This document shows positions 51,638 through 59,838 of a stretch of 64,000 nucleotides of DNA, in pieces. Made by a program: the position numbers and the translations under genes. The stretch covers positions 62,001 through 126,000 of the forward strand of contig NZ_JAIXPP010000093.1 in the NCBI RefSeq assembly GCF_027486195.1. The letters are read 5' to 3'. The stretch comes from Novosphingobium sp. (lineage in GTDB: Bacteria > Pseudomonadota > Alphaproteobacteria > Sphingomonadales > Sphingomonadaceae). The notes below the pieces were generated by a model that had not been told where the DNA came from, ran no database searches, and saw only the letters and a program-made list of their open reading frames with translations. Numbering within the stretch: position 1 is the first letter of the stretch; each line of letters starts with the position of its first letter.

Positions 51638-51991
51638 CTAAACCGCACAAGCCCCCGACCGGATCAAAAACCGCTGCTCCCGCCCGTTATCAAGGCTGAA
51701 CATCCCCCCGCGCCCGGGCACCGCATCAAGCAGCAGGTCCACCGCCTCGCCCGCCGCGCTCCACGCTTCGAACTGGCGCACGCCGATAAAGAACGGCGCC
51801 TCGCCCACCTGCCCCAGCAGCACGTCGCTTTCGCCCACGCGAAATTCGCCCGCCGGGTAGCACATGGGGGAGGAGCCATCGCAGCACCCGCCCGATTGGT
51901 GAAACAGCACCGGCCCATGCTCGGCGATGATCTCGCCAAGCAGGGCCAGCGCCGCCGGGGTGGCTGCAACCCTGTGCAACTTTGGGTGCAT
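51638..51991 (-). CDS. DUF779 family protein (aldehyde dehydrogenase-associated)
   Basis: A 117-residue protein of the DUF779 family. Typical features are the helix TPAALALLGEIIAEHGPVLFHQSGGCCDGSSPMCYP with a GGCCDGS cysteine cluster, then VLLGQV..PFFIGVRQFEAW. Members are nearly always encoded beside an AldA/ExaC-type aldehyde dehydrogenase, and their role is not established; the Cys cluster suggests metal binding. It starts 5 bp after the dehydrogenase stop, so it is the second gene of that operon. ATG 51991 is chosen because the family begins just before the helix, and the longer in-frame reading overlaps the dehydrogenase gene. Confidence 0.88.
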   Translation of the reverse strand: MHPKLHRVAATPAALALLGEIIAEHGPVLFHQSGGCCDGSSPMCYPAGEFRVGESDVLLGQVGEAPFFIGVRQFEAWSAAGEAVDLLLDAVPGRGGMFSLDNGREQRFLIRSGACAV

Positions 51992-51996
51992 GGGCC

Positions 51997-53502
51997 TCAG
52001 AAGAAGCCCAGCGCCTTGGGGCTGTAGCTCACCAGCAGGTTCTTGGTCTGCTGGTAGTGGTCCAGCATCATCTTGTGGTTCTCGCGCCCGATGCCCGATT
52101 GCTTGTAGCCGCCGAACGCCGCGTGCGCGGGATAGGCGTGATAGCAATTGGTCCACACGCGCCCGGCCTGCACCGCGCGGCCGGTGCGATAGGCCTGCGT
52201 GCCATTGCGCGTCCACACGCCCGCGCCAAGGCCATAGAGCGTGTCGTTGGCGATGGCATGCGCGTCCTCGGCGTCCTTGAAGGTCGTCACCGCCACCACG
52301 GGGCCGAAGATTTCCTCCTGGAACACGCGCATCTTGTTGTGGCCTTCAAGGATCGTCGGCTTCACGTAGAAGCCGCCCGCCATGTCTCCCGGCATCATCG
52401 CGCGCTCGCCGCCCGTCAGCACCTTGGCGCCTTCGTTCCGCCCGATCTCGAAATAGGAGAGGATCTTCTCCAGCTGCTCGGAAGAAGCCTGCGCCCCGAT
52501 CATCGTTGCGGCATCGAGCGGACTGCCCTGCACGATCTTTTCGACGCGGGCGACGGCGCGCTCCATGAACTTGTCGTAGATCGATTCCTGGATCAGCGCG
52601 CGGCTCGGGCAGGTGCAGACCTCGCCCTGGTTGAGCGCGAACATCGCAAAGCCTTCCAGCGCCTTGTCGAAGAAGTCGTCGTCCGCATCCATCACGTCGG
52701 CAAAGAAGATGTTGGGCGATTTGCCGCCCAGCTCCAGCGTGACCGGGATCAGGTTCTCGCTGGCGTACTGCATGATCAGGCGCCCGGTCGTCGTCTCACC
52801 GGTAAAGGCGATCTTGGCGATGCGGCGGCTCTGCGCGAGCGGCTTGCCTGCCTCCAGGCCGAAGCCGTTGACCACGTTGAGCACGCCCGGCGGCAGCAGA
52901 TCGCCGATCAGCTCCAGCAGCACGTGGATCGAGGCCGGGGTCTGCTCGGCGGGCTTCAGCACCACGCAGTTGCCCGCCGCCAGCGCCGGGGCGAGCTTCC
53001 ACACCGCCATCAGGATCGGGAAGTTCCACGGAATGATCTGGCCGACCACGCCCAGCGGCTCGTGGAAGTGGTAGGCCACCGTGTCGTTGTCGATCTCCGA
53101 AATCCCGCCTTCCTGCGCGCGGATGCAGCCCGCGAAATAGCGGAAGTGATCGATTGCGAGCGGCATGTCCGCCGCCATGGTCTCGCGGATCGGCTTGCCG
53201 TTGTCCCAGGTCTCTGCCGTGGCGAGCAGCGCGATGTTTTCTTCCATGCGGTCGGCAATGCGGTTCAGGATCAGCGCGCGCTCACCAGCGCTGGTCTTGC
53301 CCCACGCATCCTTGGCAGCATGCGCGGCATCGAGCGCGGCTTCGACATCGGCGGCGGAGGAGCGCGCCAGCGAGGTGATCACCTGCCCCGTGATCGGCGA
53401 GGGATTGTCGAACCGCCGCCCGTCGGCGGCATCGACCCAGCGTCCGCCGATATAGTTGCCGTAAAAGTCCTTGAAGGGATGCGGGGGCAGTGCGCCGGTC
53501 AT
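51997..53502 (-). CDS. NAD(P)+-dependent aldehyde dehydrogenase (ExaC/AldB type)
   Basis: A 501-residue aldehyde dehydrogenase oxidising an aldehyde to the acid. Seen: [21 protein letters not shown] (cofactor-binding region), [16 protein letters not shown], the catalytic Glu in LELGGKSPN, the catalytic Cys in GEVCTCPSR, and [10 protein letters not shown]. The C-terminal [32 protein letters not shown] is characteristic of the ExaC/AldB/acetaldehyde dehydrogenase branch. The DUF779 partner immediately downstream supports this. An alcohol- or acetaldehyde-related function is therefore likely. Confidence 0.9.
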   Translation of the reverse strand: MTGALPPHPFKDFYGNYIGGRWVDAADGRRFDNPSPITGQVITSLARSSAADVEAALDAAHAAKDAWGKTSAGERALILNRIADRMEENIALLATAETWDNGKPIRETMAADMPLAIDHFRYFAGCIRAQEGGISEIDNDTVAYHFHEPLGVVGQIIPWNFPILMAVWKLAPALAAGNCVVLKPAEQTPASIHVLLELIGDLLPPGVLNVVNGFGLEAGKPLAQSRRIAKIAFTGETTTGRLIMQYASENLIPVTLELGGKSPNIFFADVMDADDDFFDKALEGFAMFALNQGEVCTCPSRALIQESIYDKFMERAVARVEKIVQGSPLDAATMIGAQASSEQLEKILSYFEIGRNEGAKVLTGGERAMMPGDMAGGFYVKPTILEGHNKMRVFQEEIFGPVVAVTTFKDAEDAHAIANDTLYGLGAGVWTRNGTQAYRTGRAVQAGRVWTNCYHAYPAHAAFGGYKQSGIGRENHKMMLDHYQQTKNLLVSYSPKALGFF

Positions 53503-53867
53503 GCTCGTTCCTCTCGTATGTCCCGCCGGGTCTCATGCCCGGGCGTGGGTTTGTGGTGCAGCTGTGCAGGGCCATCATGTCCACCAGTGAAGTCTATCGC
53601 TGGCGGGCGCGGAAACAAGGGGTTGCCTGCCCATGGCGGGAAACCCCTGTCCTACAGCGCAGGATCTGCGGTAAACCGGCGCCATGCTCCTTGACCCGCA
53701 TCAATTCGAGAGAATGCGCCGCAAGGGGCCGGTGCGGAAGCCCTCGCAAGTTTCCGCTCAGGACTGTGTCAACTGTGTCAACCTGACCTAAATTGGGAGG
53801 CGCGAACGCGAATCGCCAAACGCCCGCCGCTGAGACTGCTGCGTTCAGGAACATCAATGTTGGGTAG
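53503..53867. other. Gene-free stretch upstream of the aldehyde dehydrogenase
   Basis: No convincing gene. It holds an imperfect operator-like inverted repeat, AGGGGTT (53618-53624) and AACCCCT (53642-53648) with a 17-base spacer, in the promoter zone of the leftward aldehyde dehydrogenase gene, and a direct repeat CTGTGTCAACTGTGTCAAC around 53764-53782 close to the integrated element. A good sigma-54 site was looked for and not found. Confidence 0.5.
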
Positions 53868-53873
53868 GGAAAC

Positions 53874-53899
53874 TGGAGCGGGCGAAGGGATTCGAACCC
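53874..53899 (-). repeat. First truncated tRNA-Gly 3' end (attachment-site remnant)
   Basis: On the minus strand this is the acceptor and T-arm end of a tRNA, including the CCA, identical to the copy at 54000-54025. Six more bases outside the tRNA (53868-53873 and 53994-53999) also match, giving a 32-bp direct repeat. After GAACCC the tRNA sequence is lost. Most likely the scar of an earlier integration at the same tRNA gene. Confidence 0.7.
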
Positions 53900-53999
53900 C
53901 CAGCGGAGCGGCTTGCCGCGGAGCGCAAATGAAGGCTCAGAGGGTTCCCCGCAGACACGCGGACCCTTTGCCTGATCACGCTAGATGAGGGAAGGAAAC

Positions 54000-54044
54000 T
54001 GGAGCGGGCGAAGGGATTCGAACCCTCGACCCCAACCTTGGCAA
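54000..54044 (-). repeat. Truncated 3' half of tRNA-Gly(GCC), attachment site of the integrated element
   Basis: Read on the minus strand, the 45 bases run from the anticodon loop TTGCCAA (anticodon GCC) through the variable region and T arm (GGGTTCGAATCCC) to acceptor CGCCCGC-T-CCA. The 5' half of a tRNA-Gly is absent: identity with a normal tRNA stops exactly at the anticodon loop. This is the usual footprint of a tyrosine integrase that recombines in the anticodon loop. The integrase gene begins 203 bp to the right. Confidence 0.85.
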
Positions 54045-54246
54045 AATGCCGGATTGCATCCACCGAGGGTAACCTAACCTGCGCCACTCCGCGCCATACT
54101 ACTGAATATAAACCATAATTGAGCGATTAACCTACGCCAGAGCGACACGTTCGTGGCCTGCCGTTTCTTCCCGCCCGCTTACATTGTGCGTACATTGCCA
54201 AGGACTCCGGCTTGTGTAAGCAAAATGCCCGAAAGGACAAGCTGGC

Positions 54247-55506
54247 ATGGGCAAGCTCACCAAGACATCCATTGACGCTTTGACGATCCCCGAGAAGGGG
54301 CAGGCGTTTCTGTGGGATTCTGAACTGCGTGGATTTGGCGTGCGCGTCATCCCATCCGGCCTCAAGGCGTTCGTGCTACAATACCGAAATGAGGAAGGCC
54401 GCAGCCGCAGGATCGTAATCGGCCGGTATGGCGTCCTCACCGTCGAGCAGGCGCGCAAGCAGGCAATCGTGAAGCTCGCGGCGGTCGTTGGTGGCGCGGA
54501 TCCGGCTGAGGAGCGTGCGCAGTCCCGCGCCGCCATCACGGTCCGGGAAGTTTGCACCTGGTATCTTGAGAACGCCGAAGCCGGTACAATCCTCGGGCGC
54601 AAACATCGCCCGATCAAAGCCTCGACTCTCGCGATGGATCGCAGCCGGATTGAGACGCACATCATTCCGCTCATCGGCACCCGGCAGGTCCGCGCATTGC
54701 GCGTCTCAGATATCGAGAAGATGCAGATGGACATCGTTGCCGGGAAGACGGCCAAGCCGCGCAAGGAAGGTGGACGCGGCGGCAAGGCCGCCGGTGGCCC
54801 TGGCGTCGCCGGTCGTGCGGTCTCGACGCTGCAAAGCCTCCTCTCCCATGCGCTCCGCTATGACATCGTGGAGAACAACCCGGCAGCGGGCGTTCGCAAG
54901 ATCGCAGGTAAGGCACGCACTCGTCGGCTTAGTGCGGCGGAAATCAGGGCGCTTGGCGAAGCGATGGAAATCGCGGAGCGGAACGAGGAAAATCCGACTG
55001 GCCTCGCTGCCGTGCGAGCCCTTCTGCTGACCGGCTACAGGATCTCCGAGGTCATTGGCATGGAACGGGGCTGGCTTCACGCTGACCGCGGATATGTCCA
55101 CTTCCCCGACACCAAGACCGATGGCCAAGTGCGCCCGATTGGCCAGACAGCGATCCAATTGTTGAAGGCCCTGCCAGAGAAGCGTGGGCTGTCGCTGTTC
55201 TTCCCCTCGGACTTTGTGGACCGGCCCTACTCGGGCGTTCCTGAATCCTTGCGCGCCCTATGCGCGATCGCAGGGATCAAGGGCGTCACACCACATGTGC
55301 TCCGGCACACCTTCGGCAGCGTGGCCGGCGACATGGGCTTCTCCGAACTGACCATCAAGGCACTGCTCGGTCATGGCGCGCGGGGCTCAACGCAAAACTA
55401 TGTTCACATCGATGAAGCGCTGCGACTCGCGGTCGAGCGAGTGTCGATGAAGATCGCGAACCTCCTCGATGGTCGTGAATCGACCATCCTCCGTTTGGCG
55501 GCATAG
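54247..55506 (+). CDS. Tyrosine-type site-specific integrase (phage/ICE type, DUF4102 N terminus)
   Basis: A 419-residue tyrosine recombinase. The N-terminal arm-binding domain (DSELRGFGVRVIPSGLKAFVLQYR) is of the DUF4102 type, followed by a SAM-like core-binding domain and the catalytic domain. The catalytic residues are all visible: R265 in GYRISEV, H350 and R353 in HVLRHTF, H376 in LLGHG and the nucleophile Y385 in QNYVHID. It is therefore probably active. Placed directly beside the tRNA-Gly fragment, transcribed into the element, as expected for an integrase at one end of an integrative element. Confidence 0.93.
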   Translation: MGKLTKTSIDALTIPEKGQAFLWDSELRGFGVRVIPSGLKAFVLQYRNEEGRSRRIVIGRYGVLTVEQARKQAIVKLAAVVGGADPAEERAQSRAAITVREVCTWYLENAEAGTILGRKHRPIKASTLAMDRSRIETHIIPLIGTRQVRALRVSDIEKMQMDIVAGKTAKPRKEGGRGGKAAGGPGVAGRAVSTLQSLLSHALRYDIVENNPAAGVRKIAGKARTRRLSAAEIRALGEAMEIAERNEENPTGLAAVRALLLTGYRISEVIGMERGWLHADRGYVHFPDTKTDGQVRPIGQTAIQLLKALPEKRGLSLFFPSDFVDRPYSGVPESLRALCAIAGIKGVTPHVLRHTFGSVAGDMGFSELTIKALLGHGARGSTQNYVHIDEALRLAVERVSMKIANLLDGRESTILRLAA

Positions 55507-55553
55507 CGGAAATCTGCGGTTTCCCTCGCATTTGGGGGAGAACAAAATCAGAC

Positions 55554-55582
55554 TCGACAAACAAACAACACAATTATATTGT
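55554..55582 (+). promoter_or_regulatory. Putative promoter with overlapping palindromic operator before the DUF6932 operon
   Basis: In an unusually AT-rich stretch, a -35-like TCGACA (55554-55559) and a -10-like TATATT (55575-55580) lie 15 bp apart. The palindrome ACAAT-TAT-ATTGT (55570-55582) covers the -10 box. The start codon at 55590 is only about 10 bp from the -10, so the transcript would be almost leaderless. An XRE protein encoded in the same operon is the obvious candidate to bind the palindrome. Read by eye only. Confidence 0.45.
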
Positions 55583-55589
55583 TGTGTCT

Positions 55590-56057
55590 ATGATACCGGA
55601 CTTGATCGAGTTGGGCTCCCCTTGCCCTTGGGCCGTGCTGCCACCCGGCATCCACGACACGACCCTTGATGAGGTTGAGGCTCGCTTCGCGACCACACCG
55701 CATCGCAAGTGGCTGTTCGACGGCTTCGTTCGTATGGCGGAGGCCCTCGCGCTCGCCGGATGCAGCTACGTCTACCTTGATGGGAGCTTCGTGACCGCGA
55801 AGCCGCACCCGGGCGACTACGACGGCTGTTGGGAGCATGACGGGGTCGACCCGGCCAAGCTCGATCCGGTCCTTCTCGATTTCAACAACAAGCGAGCAGC
55901 GCAAAAAGCAAAATACCTCGGTGAGATGTTCATTGCCGGAATGCCAAACGGGCCGGGCGGCCCCTTCCTCGACTTCTTCCAGGTCGAGAAGTCGTCCGGC
56001 CAGGCCAAGGGCATTCTCCGCATCCCGCTCGCGCCGCTGAAAGGAGCGACGCCATGA
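55590..56057 (+). CDS. DUF6932 family protein, nucleotidyltransferase-like
   Basis: A 155-residue protein that resembles the DUF6932 family. It carries a minimal nucleotidyltransferase signature, YLDGSFVTAKPHPGDYDGCW: G65-S66, nine residues, then D76-Y-D78, the metal-binding pair of the fold. Such single-domain transferases are often toxins, or modify a partner toxin. Its stop overlaps the ATG of the XRE-ImmA gene (ATGA), giving translational coupling. GTG 55584, two codons earlier, is an alternative start. Toxin or defence function is an inference from motif and context. Confidence 0.75.
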   Translation: MIPDLIELGSPCPWAVLPPGIHDTTLDEVEARFATTPHRKWLFDGFVRMAEALALAGCSYVYLDGSFVTAKPHPGDYDGCWEHDGVDPAKLDPVLLDFNNKRAAQKAKYLGEMFIAGMPNGPGGPFLDFFQVEKSSGQAKGILRIPLAPLKGATP

Positions 56058-57319
56058 TCACCAACGAAAAGCAGTACAGGTCGACCAAGGCATCGGTCGA
56101 GAAGCTGGCGGCTGCCGCTGCCGCGCTTGAGGTGCCGACCAGCGACTTCCCTGAAGTGTTCGCGAAGGCACAGCGCTCGGCGCTACGTAGCCAGATCGAC
56201 GAACTCGAGGAGGAAGTGCGCTTCTACGAGGACCTCCGCGCGGGCAAGATCTCCGAATTCTCGGCGGAAAGCCTGCACGATCTGCCCGATATCCTCATTC
56301 AGGCCCGCATCGCGCGGGGAATGAGCCAGAAGGATCTCGGTGATTTCCTCGGCGTCGCCGAACAGCAGATCCAGCGCTACGAATCCGACCGCTACCGGAT
56401 GGCAAGCCTCGACCGTCTTACGGAGGTGGCCGACGCTCTGAACGTGCGCATTGTCGAGCGCGCCCAACTGGTCGGCAGCTCGAAGCTCGATAGCGTCGAT
56501 CCGTCGATCTGGCAGGCATTCCCGCTGGCCGAAATGTTCAAGCGTGGTTGGTTCGAGGACTTCTCGGGCACGCTCTCGCAGGCGAAGAAGGCCGCCAGCG
56601 ACCTGATCCCGGCCTTCCTGCACGGTGCTCACTCGCAGTTTGCGCCGATGGCCCTGCATCGCAAGTCGGTGCGGTCGAGCGGACAAGTCCATGAGGCTGC
56701 TGTTGCCGCTTGGGAAGCGCGGGTTCGGACACTAGCCGATCGCAATCCCCCACACCGGGCGTTTGATCGGGACCGTCTCACCGCGGACTGGGTGCGCGGC
56801 CTTGTGGGGCTCAGTCTGGAAGACAACGGACCACGCCTTGCAGCCGACTACCTGCGCGATGCAGGCATATCGCTGGTGATCGAACGCCACCTGCCTGGCA
56901 CATTGCTTGACGGCGCCGCGCTGGCGTCAGCCGATCATCATGCAATTGTCGCGATGACCCTGCGTCACGACCGGCTCGACAACTTCTGGTTCACGCTGCT
57001 TCACGAGATCGGCCATCTGAAGATGCACATCCGGTTGGGTGAATTTGCAGCGATCTTTGACGACAACGATTCGCCCGCAGCCGATAAGGTTGAGCAGGAC
57101 GCCGACTATTTTGCGCAGGAAGCCCTGATCCCGGAGGCAAACTGGAACCTTGCGGTGTCGCGCTTCGCCCGCAACGACAAGGCGGTCGTGGCCGATGCCA
57201 AACGCTTTGGCGTAGCGCCTGCAGTAATCGCTGGCCGGATCCGACGGGATGCGAACGACTACACCCTGTTCCGCACACTCGTTGGCAACGGCGAAGTTCG
57301 CCGCCAGTTCGATCTTTGA
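56054..57319 (+). CDS. XRE-type DNA-binding protein with ImmA/IrrE metallopeptidase domain
   Basis: A 421-residue fusion. Residues 35-65 form a helical, probably coiled-coil stretch (QRSALRSQIDELEEEVRFYEDL). A Cro/CI helix-turn-helix lies at about 80-135 (IARGMSQKDLGDFLGVAEQQIQRYESDRY). A zinc-peptidase domain follows, with HEIGH at about 317-321 and a distal acidic segment EQDADYFAQEALIP. Such proteins act as antitoxin, or as a sensor that cleaves a repressor. It lies between the DUF6932 gene (4-bp overlap) and the Beta-family gene (11-bp gap) and is the likely regulator of the operon. Confidence 0.88.
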   Translation: MITNEKQYRSTKASVEKLAAAAAALEVPTSDFPEVFAKAQRSALRSQIDELEEEVRFYEDLRAGKISEFSAESLHDLPDILIQARIARGMSQKDLGDFLGVAEQQIQRYESDRYRMASLDRLTEVADALNVRIVERAQLVGSSKLDSVDPSIWQAFPLAEMFKRGWFEDFSGTLSQAKKAASDLIPAFLHGAHSQFAPMALHRKSVRSSGQVHEAAVAAWEARVRTLADRNPPHRAFDRDRLTADWVRGLVGLSLEDNGPRLAADYLRDAGISLVIERHLPGTLLDGAALASADHHAIVAMTLRHDRLDNFWFTLLHEIGHLKMHIRLGEFAAIFDDNDSPAADKVEQDADYFAQEALIPEANWNLAVSRFARNDKAVVADAKRFGVAPAVIAGRIRRDANDYTLFRTLVGNGEVRRQFDL

Positions 57320-57330
57320 GAGGCGACAAC

Positions 57331-58416
57331 ATGCCGATCACGCACACCGACTACGTTCCGATCCTCAAATGGCGGCAGGGCGAATACCAGGCGCTCTTGC
57401 GCCTGCCGGACGCCGTGAAAGATAGGACTGTTCCTCTTATCGAGGTCACACCCCCCGATTTCGATTTCGAAACCTGGACTCCTTCGAAGTCGATCGACGA
57501 TCATGTCGCGAAGTTTGCCGCTCGTTTTCGCGCCAAATGGGGAACGCGCCTTGCGATGCTCGACTGCGGCCTGCTGGATCCGGCTGAGGTAATGCAGGAC
57601 GGTAAGCATCCAATGCAATTCCTCTGCGAGGAGGCTTTCGCACGGGGTGCCACGATTATCCCGGTCATCAGGCTCGACAACAACACAGCCTACCGCTCGG
57701 CCGTGAGGAACGCGAACGCGATGATGCAGACCGGAGTGGTGCAGCGCTGTTCTCTGGATGAAGCCCTGGATCCCGACTTCGACGCCAATGTCGGTGCAAT
57801 ACTGCAGCAGCTTGGTGTGACCATCGCCGACTGCGATATCGTCCTCGATCTCGAAGCACCCGCATGGGATCCGCAAGATGTGCTGATCAACATCGTCACC
57901 GCTGCGATCCAGGCATCGAATGCCATGGCGACTGCGCGCAGCCTTATTCTCGCGGGTACGTCATTTCCCGCTTCCATGGCCGAGGTCACTGGTCCGATCC
58001 AATTCTGGCCTCGGCGGGAATGGACGTTTTTCCGGGCGCTCCTGGCTGCTCTGGGCGAGACCGTCCGCAAGCCGACATTTGCGGACTATGCCATTGCCGC
58101 CAATGGGTACTCACAAATGGACATGAGGAAGGTGAAGCCTTCGGCGACGATCCGTTACGCCTGCGACGATGGCTGGATTATTGCCAAGGGTGTCAACGTG
58201 CGTGACAATGGGTTCGGGCAGTATCGGGGATGCAGCGGCACCGTCACAGGCTCGGCCCATTTTCTGGGCTCGGGTTTCTCGCCCGGTAGCGACTATATCG
58301 AGCAATGCCGAGACGGGATTGCCGGCACCGGGAGTCTATCCACATGGCGGTGGGTCGGCTCGAACCATCACATCACAAAAGTGGTGGCCGATCTCGCCAC
58401 GATGTTCGGGCCTTGA
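57331..58416 (+). CDS. Beta family protein (T4-type Beta protein, PF14350-like)
   Basis: A 361-residue protein recognised by its start (THTDYVPILKWRQGEYQALLRLPDAVKDRTVPLIEVTPP) and the later segments GATIIPVIRLDN and FADYAIAANGYSQMDMRKVKPSATIRYACDDGWIIAKG, characteristic of the Beta-protein family found in phages and in accessory islands. Biochemical role unknown; a TIM-barrel-like alternation of strands and helices is suggested by the pattern. ATG 57331 follows GAGAGG. Third gene of the operon, 11 bp after the XRE-ImmA gene. Its 3' end overlaps the convergent sce7726 gene by 44 bp. Confidence 0.8.
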   Translation: MPITHTDYVPILKWRQGEYQALLRLPDAVKDRTVPLIEVTPPDFDFETWTPSKSIDDHVAKFAARFRAKWGTRLAMLDCGLLDPAEVMQDGKHPMQFLCEEAFARGATIIPVIRLDNNTAYRSAVRNANAMMQTGVVQRCSLDEALDPDFDANVGAILQQLGVTIADCDIVLDLEAPAWDPQDVLINIVTAAIQASNAMATARSLILAGTSFPASMAEVTGPIQFWPRREWTFFRALLAALGETVRKPTFADYAIAANGYSQMDMRKVKPSATIRYACDDGWIIAKGVNVRDNGFGQYRGCSGTVTGSAHFLGSGFSPGSDYIEQCRDGIAGTGSLSTWRWVGSNHHITKVVADLATMFGP

Positions 58417-58969
58417 GGGTCTGACGGACGGTCGCCGAGAGACGGCGCAGCGGCAGCCTATCCACCAACATCTTGTAGAGCGTCGCGCGTGGAGCGCGGA
58501 GATCTCGCTCCGAAACGCCAAGGCCTCTCAGGATCGCCTGCGCTTCAGGCCGCCACAGCAGACGGGCCAGAACGAGTGGATCGATGCCCTTGTTTGCTCG
58601 TTCCGGTCGAACGCGACGGAACCGCACGCCTTGGGTCGTGCCGCGCTCGGCGACCATGATTCCCCACCATTCAGGCACGATTGTCATAGCCGACGCTAGA
58701 TGCTTGGGATCGACGATCAATAAGGCCTTGTCGACTACCTCTCCATAGGCGGCCACTTGCCTCGGCAGGCGCTCCAAGGTGTCGGCTTCTGCCTTGATTT
58801 CAACGCCACGAATGTGGCCGTTGATCACCGCAATATCGATCCGGCAACTGCCATGATCGAGGCCGAGTTCGTCAATGACCAGGGTGTCGGGACAAGCCTG
58901 GGCGTGCGTGAGCAACCGCCGATAGGCGGCTTGCCGTACATCACTGTCCCGAAGCGGTCTCGAAGCCAT
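58373..58969 (-). CDS. sce7726 family protein, PD-(D/E)xK nuclease-like
   Basis: A 198-residue protein of the sce7726 family. The start MASRPLRDSDVRQAAYRRLL is family-typical, so ATG 58969 is preferred over an in-frame start at 59005. The nuclease-fold residues are visible: E34 in VIDELGL, D45 in CRIDIAVINGHI and E57-I-K59 in GVEIKAEADTL, followed by LPRQVAAYGEVVDKALLIVD. Members of this family are commonly found next to Beta/sce7725-type proteins, which matches the convergent neighbour here. It probably cuts DNA or has a degenerate nuclease role in defence (inference). 68 bp downstream of the TIGR02391 gene on the same strand. Confidence 0.83.
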   Translation of the reverse strand: MASRPLRDSDVRQAAYRRLLTHAQACPDTLVIDELGLDHGSCRIDIAVINGHIRGVEIKAEADTLERLPRQVAAYGEVVDKALLIVDPKHLASAMTIVPEWWGIMVAERGTTQGVRFRRVRPERANKGIDPLVLARLLWRPEAQAILRGLGVSERDLRAPRATLYKMLVDRLPLRRLSATVRQTLKARTSWRDRPPLL

Positions 58970-59037
58970 GCCGAATCGATAGCCGTGGTTATGGCAGAGT
59001 GGCAACGGCCAATGTTACGCCGGCCCTGCCAGGACCA

Positions 59038-59838
59038 CTATCCGCGGGCTGGCATATGGCTGGCATCGAGGCGGCGATGGATCAACGAGACCAGGGTCAA
59101 AAGATCCTGGGCATCACCCTTCGACATCGGCCAGTGGATGCGAGGCTCATGCGCCGTTGGGTTGCGGAACATCCCGAAAGTTCCACGCACGAGATTTGCA
59201 AATCCCCGCTGCTCACCCCGTTCGCTTTCGCTTGAAAGCGGGTTGATTGCGATCATCGGCGGCGTTCCGCCCAGAGCACGATCGACGAGTGTCGAGCCAT
59301 CATCGGTCAATCCTGTCTTGGCCCGCATTTTCGCAGCGACGCTCTTCACCGCTTCCTGCACCGCATGGAAATAGTCGTCGGCGACCAGTTCTGCCCGGCA
59401 AAAGGCCAGCACGTCTGCATGGACGCCACGCGTTTCGAGGTCGCTGCGCAGTTCGTTCGCGCGACGTTGAGCTTCAGGCAGGGTCGTGCCGACGGGCACC
59501 GCCTCGATTTCACCGGCTTCCGTGACCACCAGCCCCGCGAAGGCCAGCGCGAAATTCAGATTGGTGCGGATGGGTTCGAAACGATCCGACTCGCGTACAT
59601 AGCGCGCCGGCTTCATGGCATTCCGAATGAAGCCGAGCACGCGGGTCCGATCGCCGCTCCGGTTCTGGCTCTCGGCGAACGCATTATAAATCCTGACACG
59701 CTTCGTGATCGGGCCAGGATCGGTCATTTCGCACCTGGCGACCAGCATTTCGATCTCGGTGCCCTTCAAGCCCACATCGGTATCGCCAAGTGCGCCGGCG
59801 ATCGCCTCGAGTTCGGCTTGCGAAAACAGCTTCTTCAT
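59038..59838 (-). CDS. TIGR02391 family protein with HEPN-like C-terminal domain
   Basis: A 266-residue protein of the TIGR02391 (Ymh) family. The N-terminal 100 residues form an unrecognised helical domain. The C-terminal half has the pattern of this family (DDYFHAVQEAVKSVAAKMR, SESERGEQRGFANLVRGTFGMFRNPTAHEPRIHW). R225-N-P-T-A-H230 fits the R-x4-6-H signature of HEPN ribonucleases. Its start overlaps the stop of the DUF6035 gene by 4 bp, so it is the last gene of a three-gene operon. An RNase or abortive-infection role is inferred from the motif only. Confidence 0.78.
   Translation of the reverse strand: MKKLFSQAELEAIAGALGDTDVGLKGTEIEMLVARCEMTDPGPITKRVRIYNAFAESQNRSGDRTRVLGFIRNAMKPARYVRESDRFEPIRTNLNFALAFAGLVVTEAGEIEAVPVGTTLPEAQRRANELRSDLETRGVHADVLAFCRAELVADDYFHAVQEAVKSVAAKMRAKTGLTDDGSTLVDRALGGTPPMIAINPLSSESERGEQRGFANLVRGTFGMFRNPTAHEPRIHWPMSKGDAQDLLTLVSLIHRRLDASHMPARG

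Noticed and set aside
53503..53700. Sigma-54 promoter for the aldehyde dehydrogenase
   Set aside because: The best GG/GC pair has the wrong spacing (9 or 12 instead of 10 bases).
53868..54100. An intact tRNA-Gly in the duplicated region
   Set aside because: Neither copy has the D arm or the 5' acceptor strand; both are 3' fragments only.
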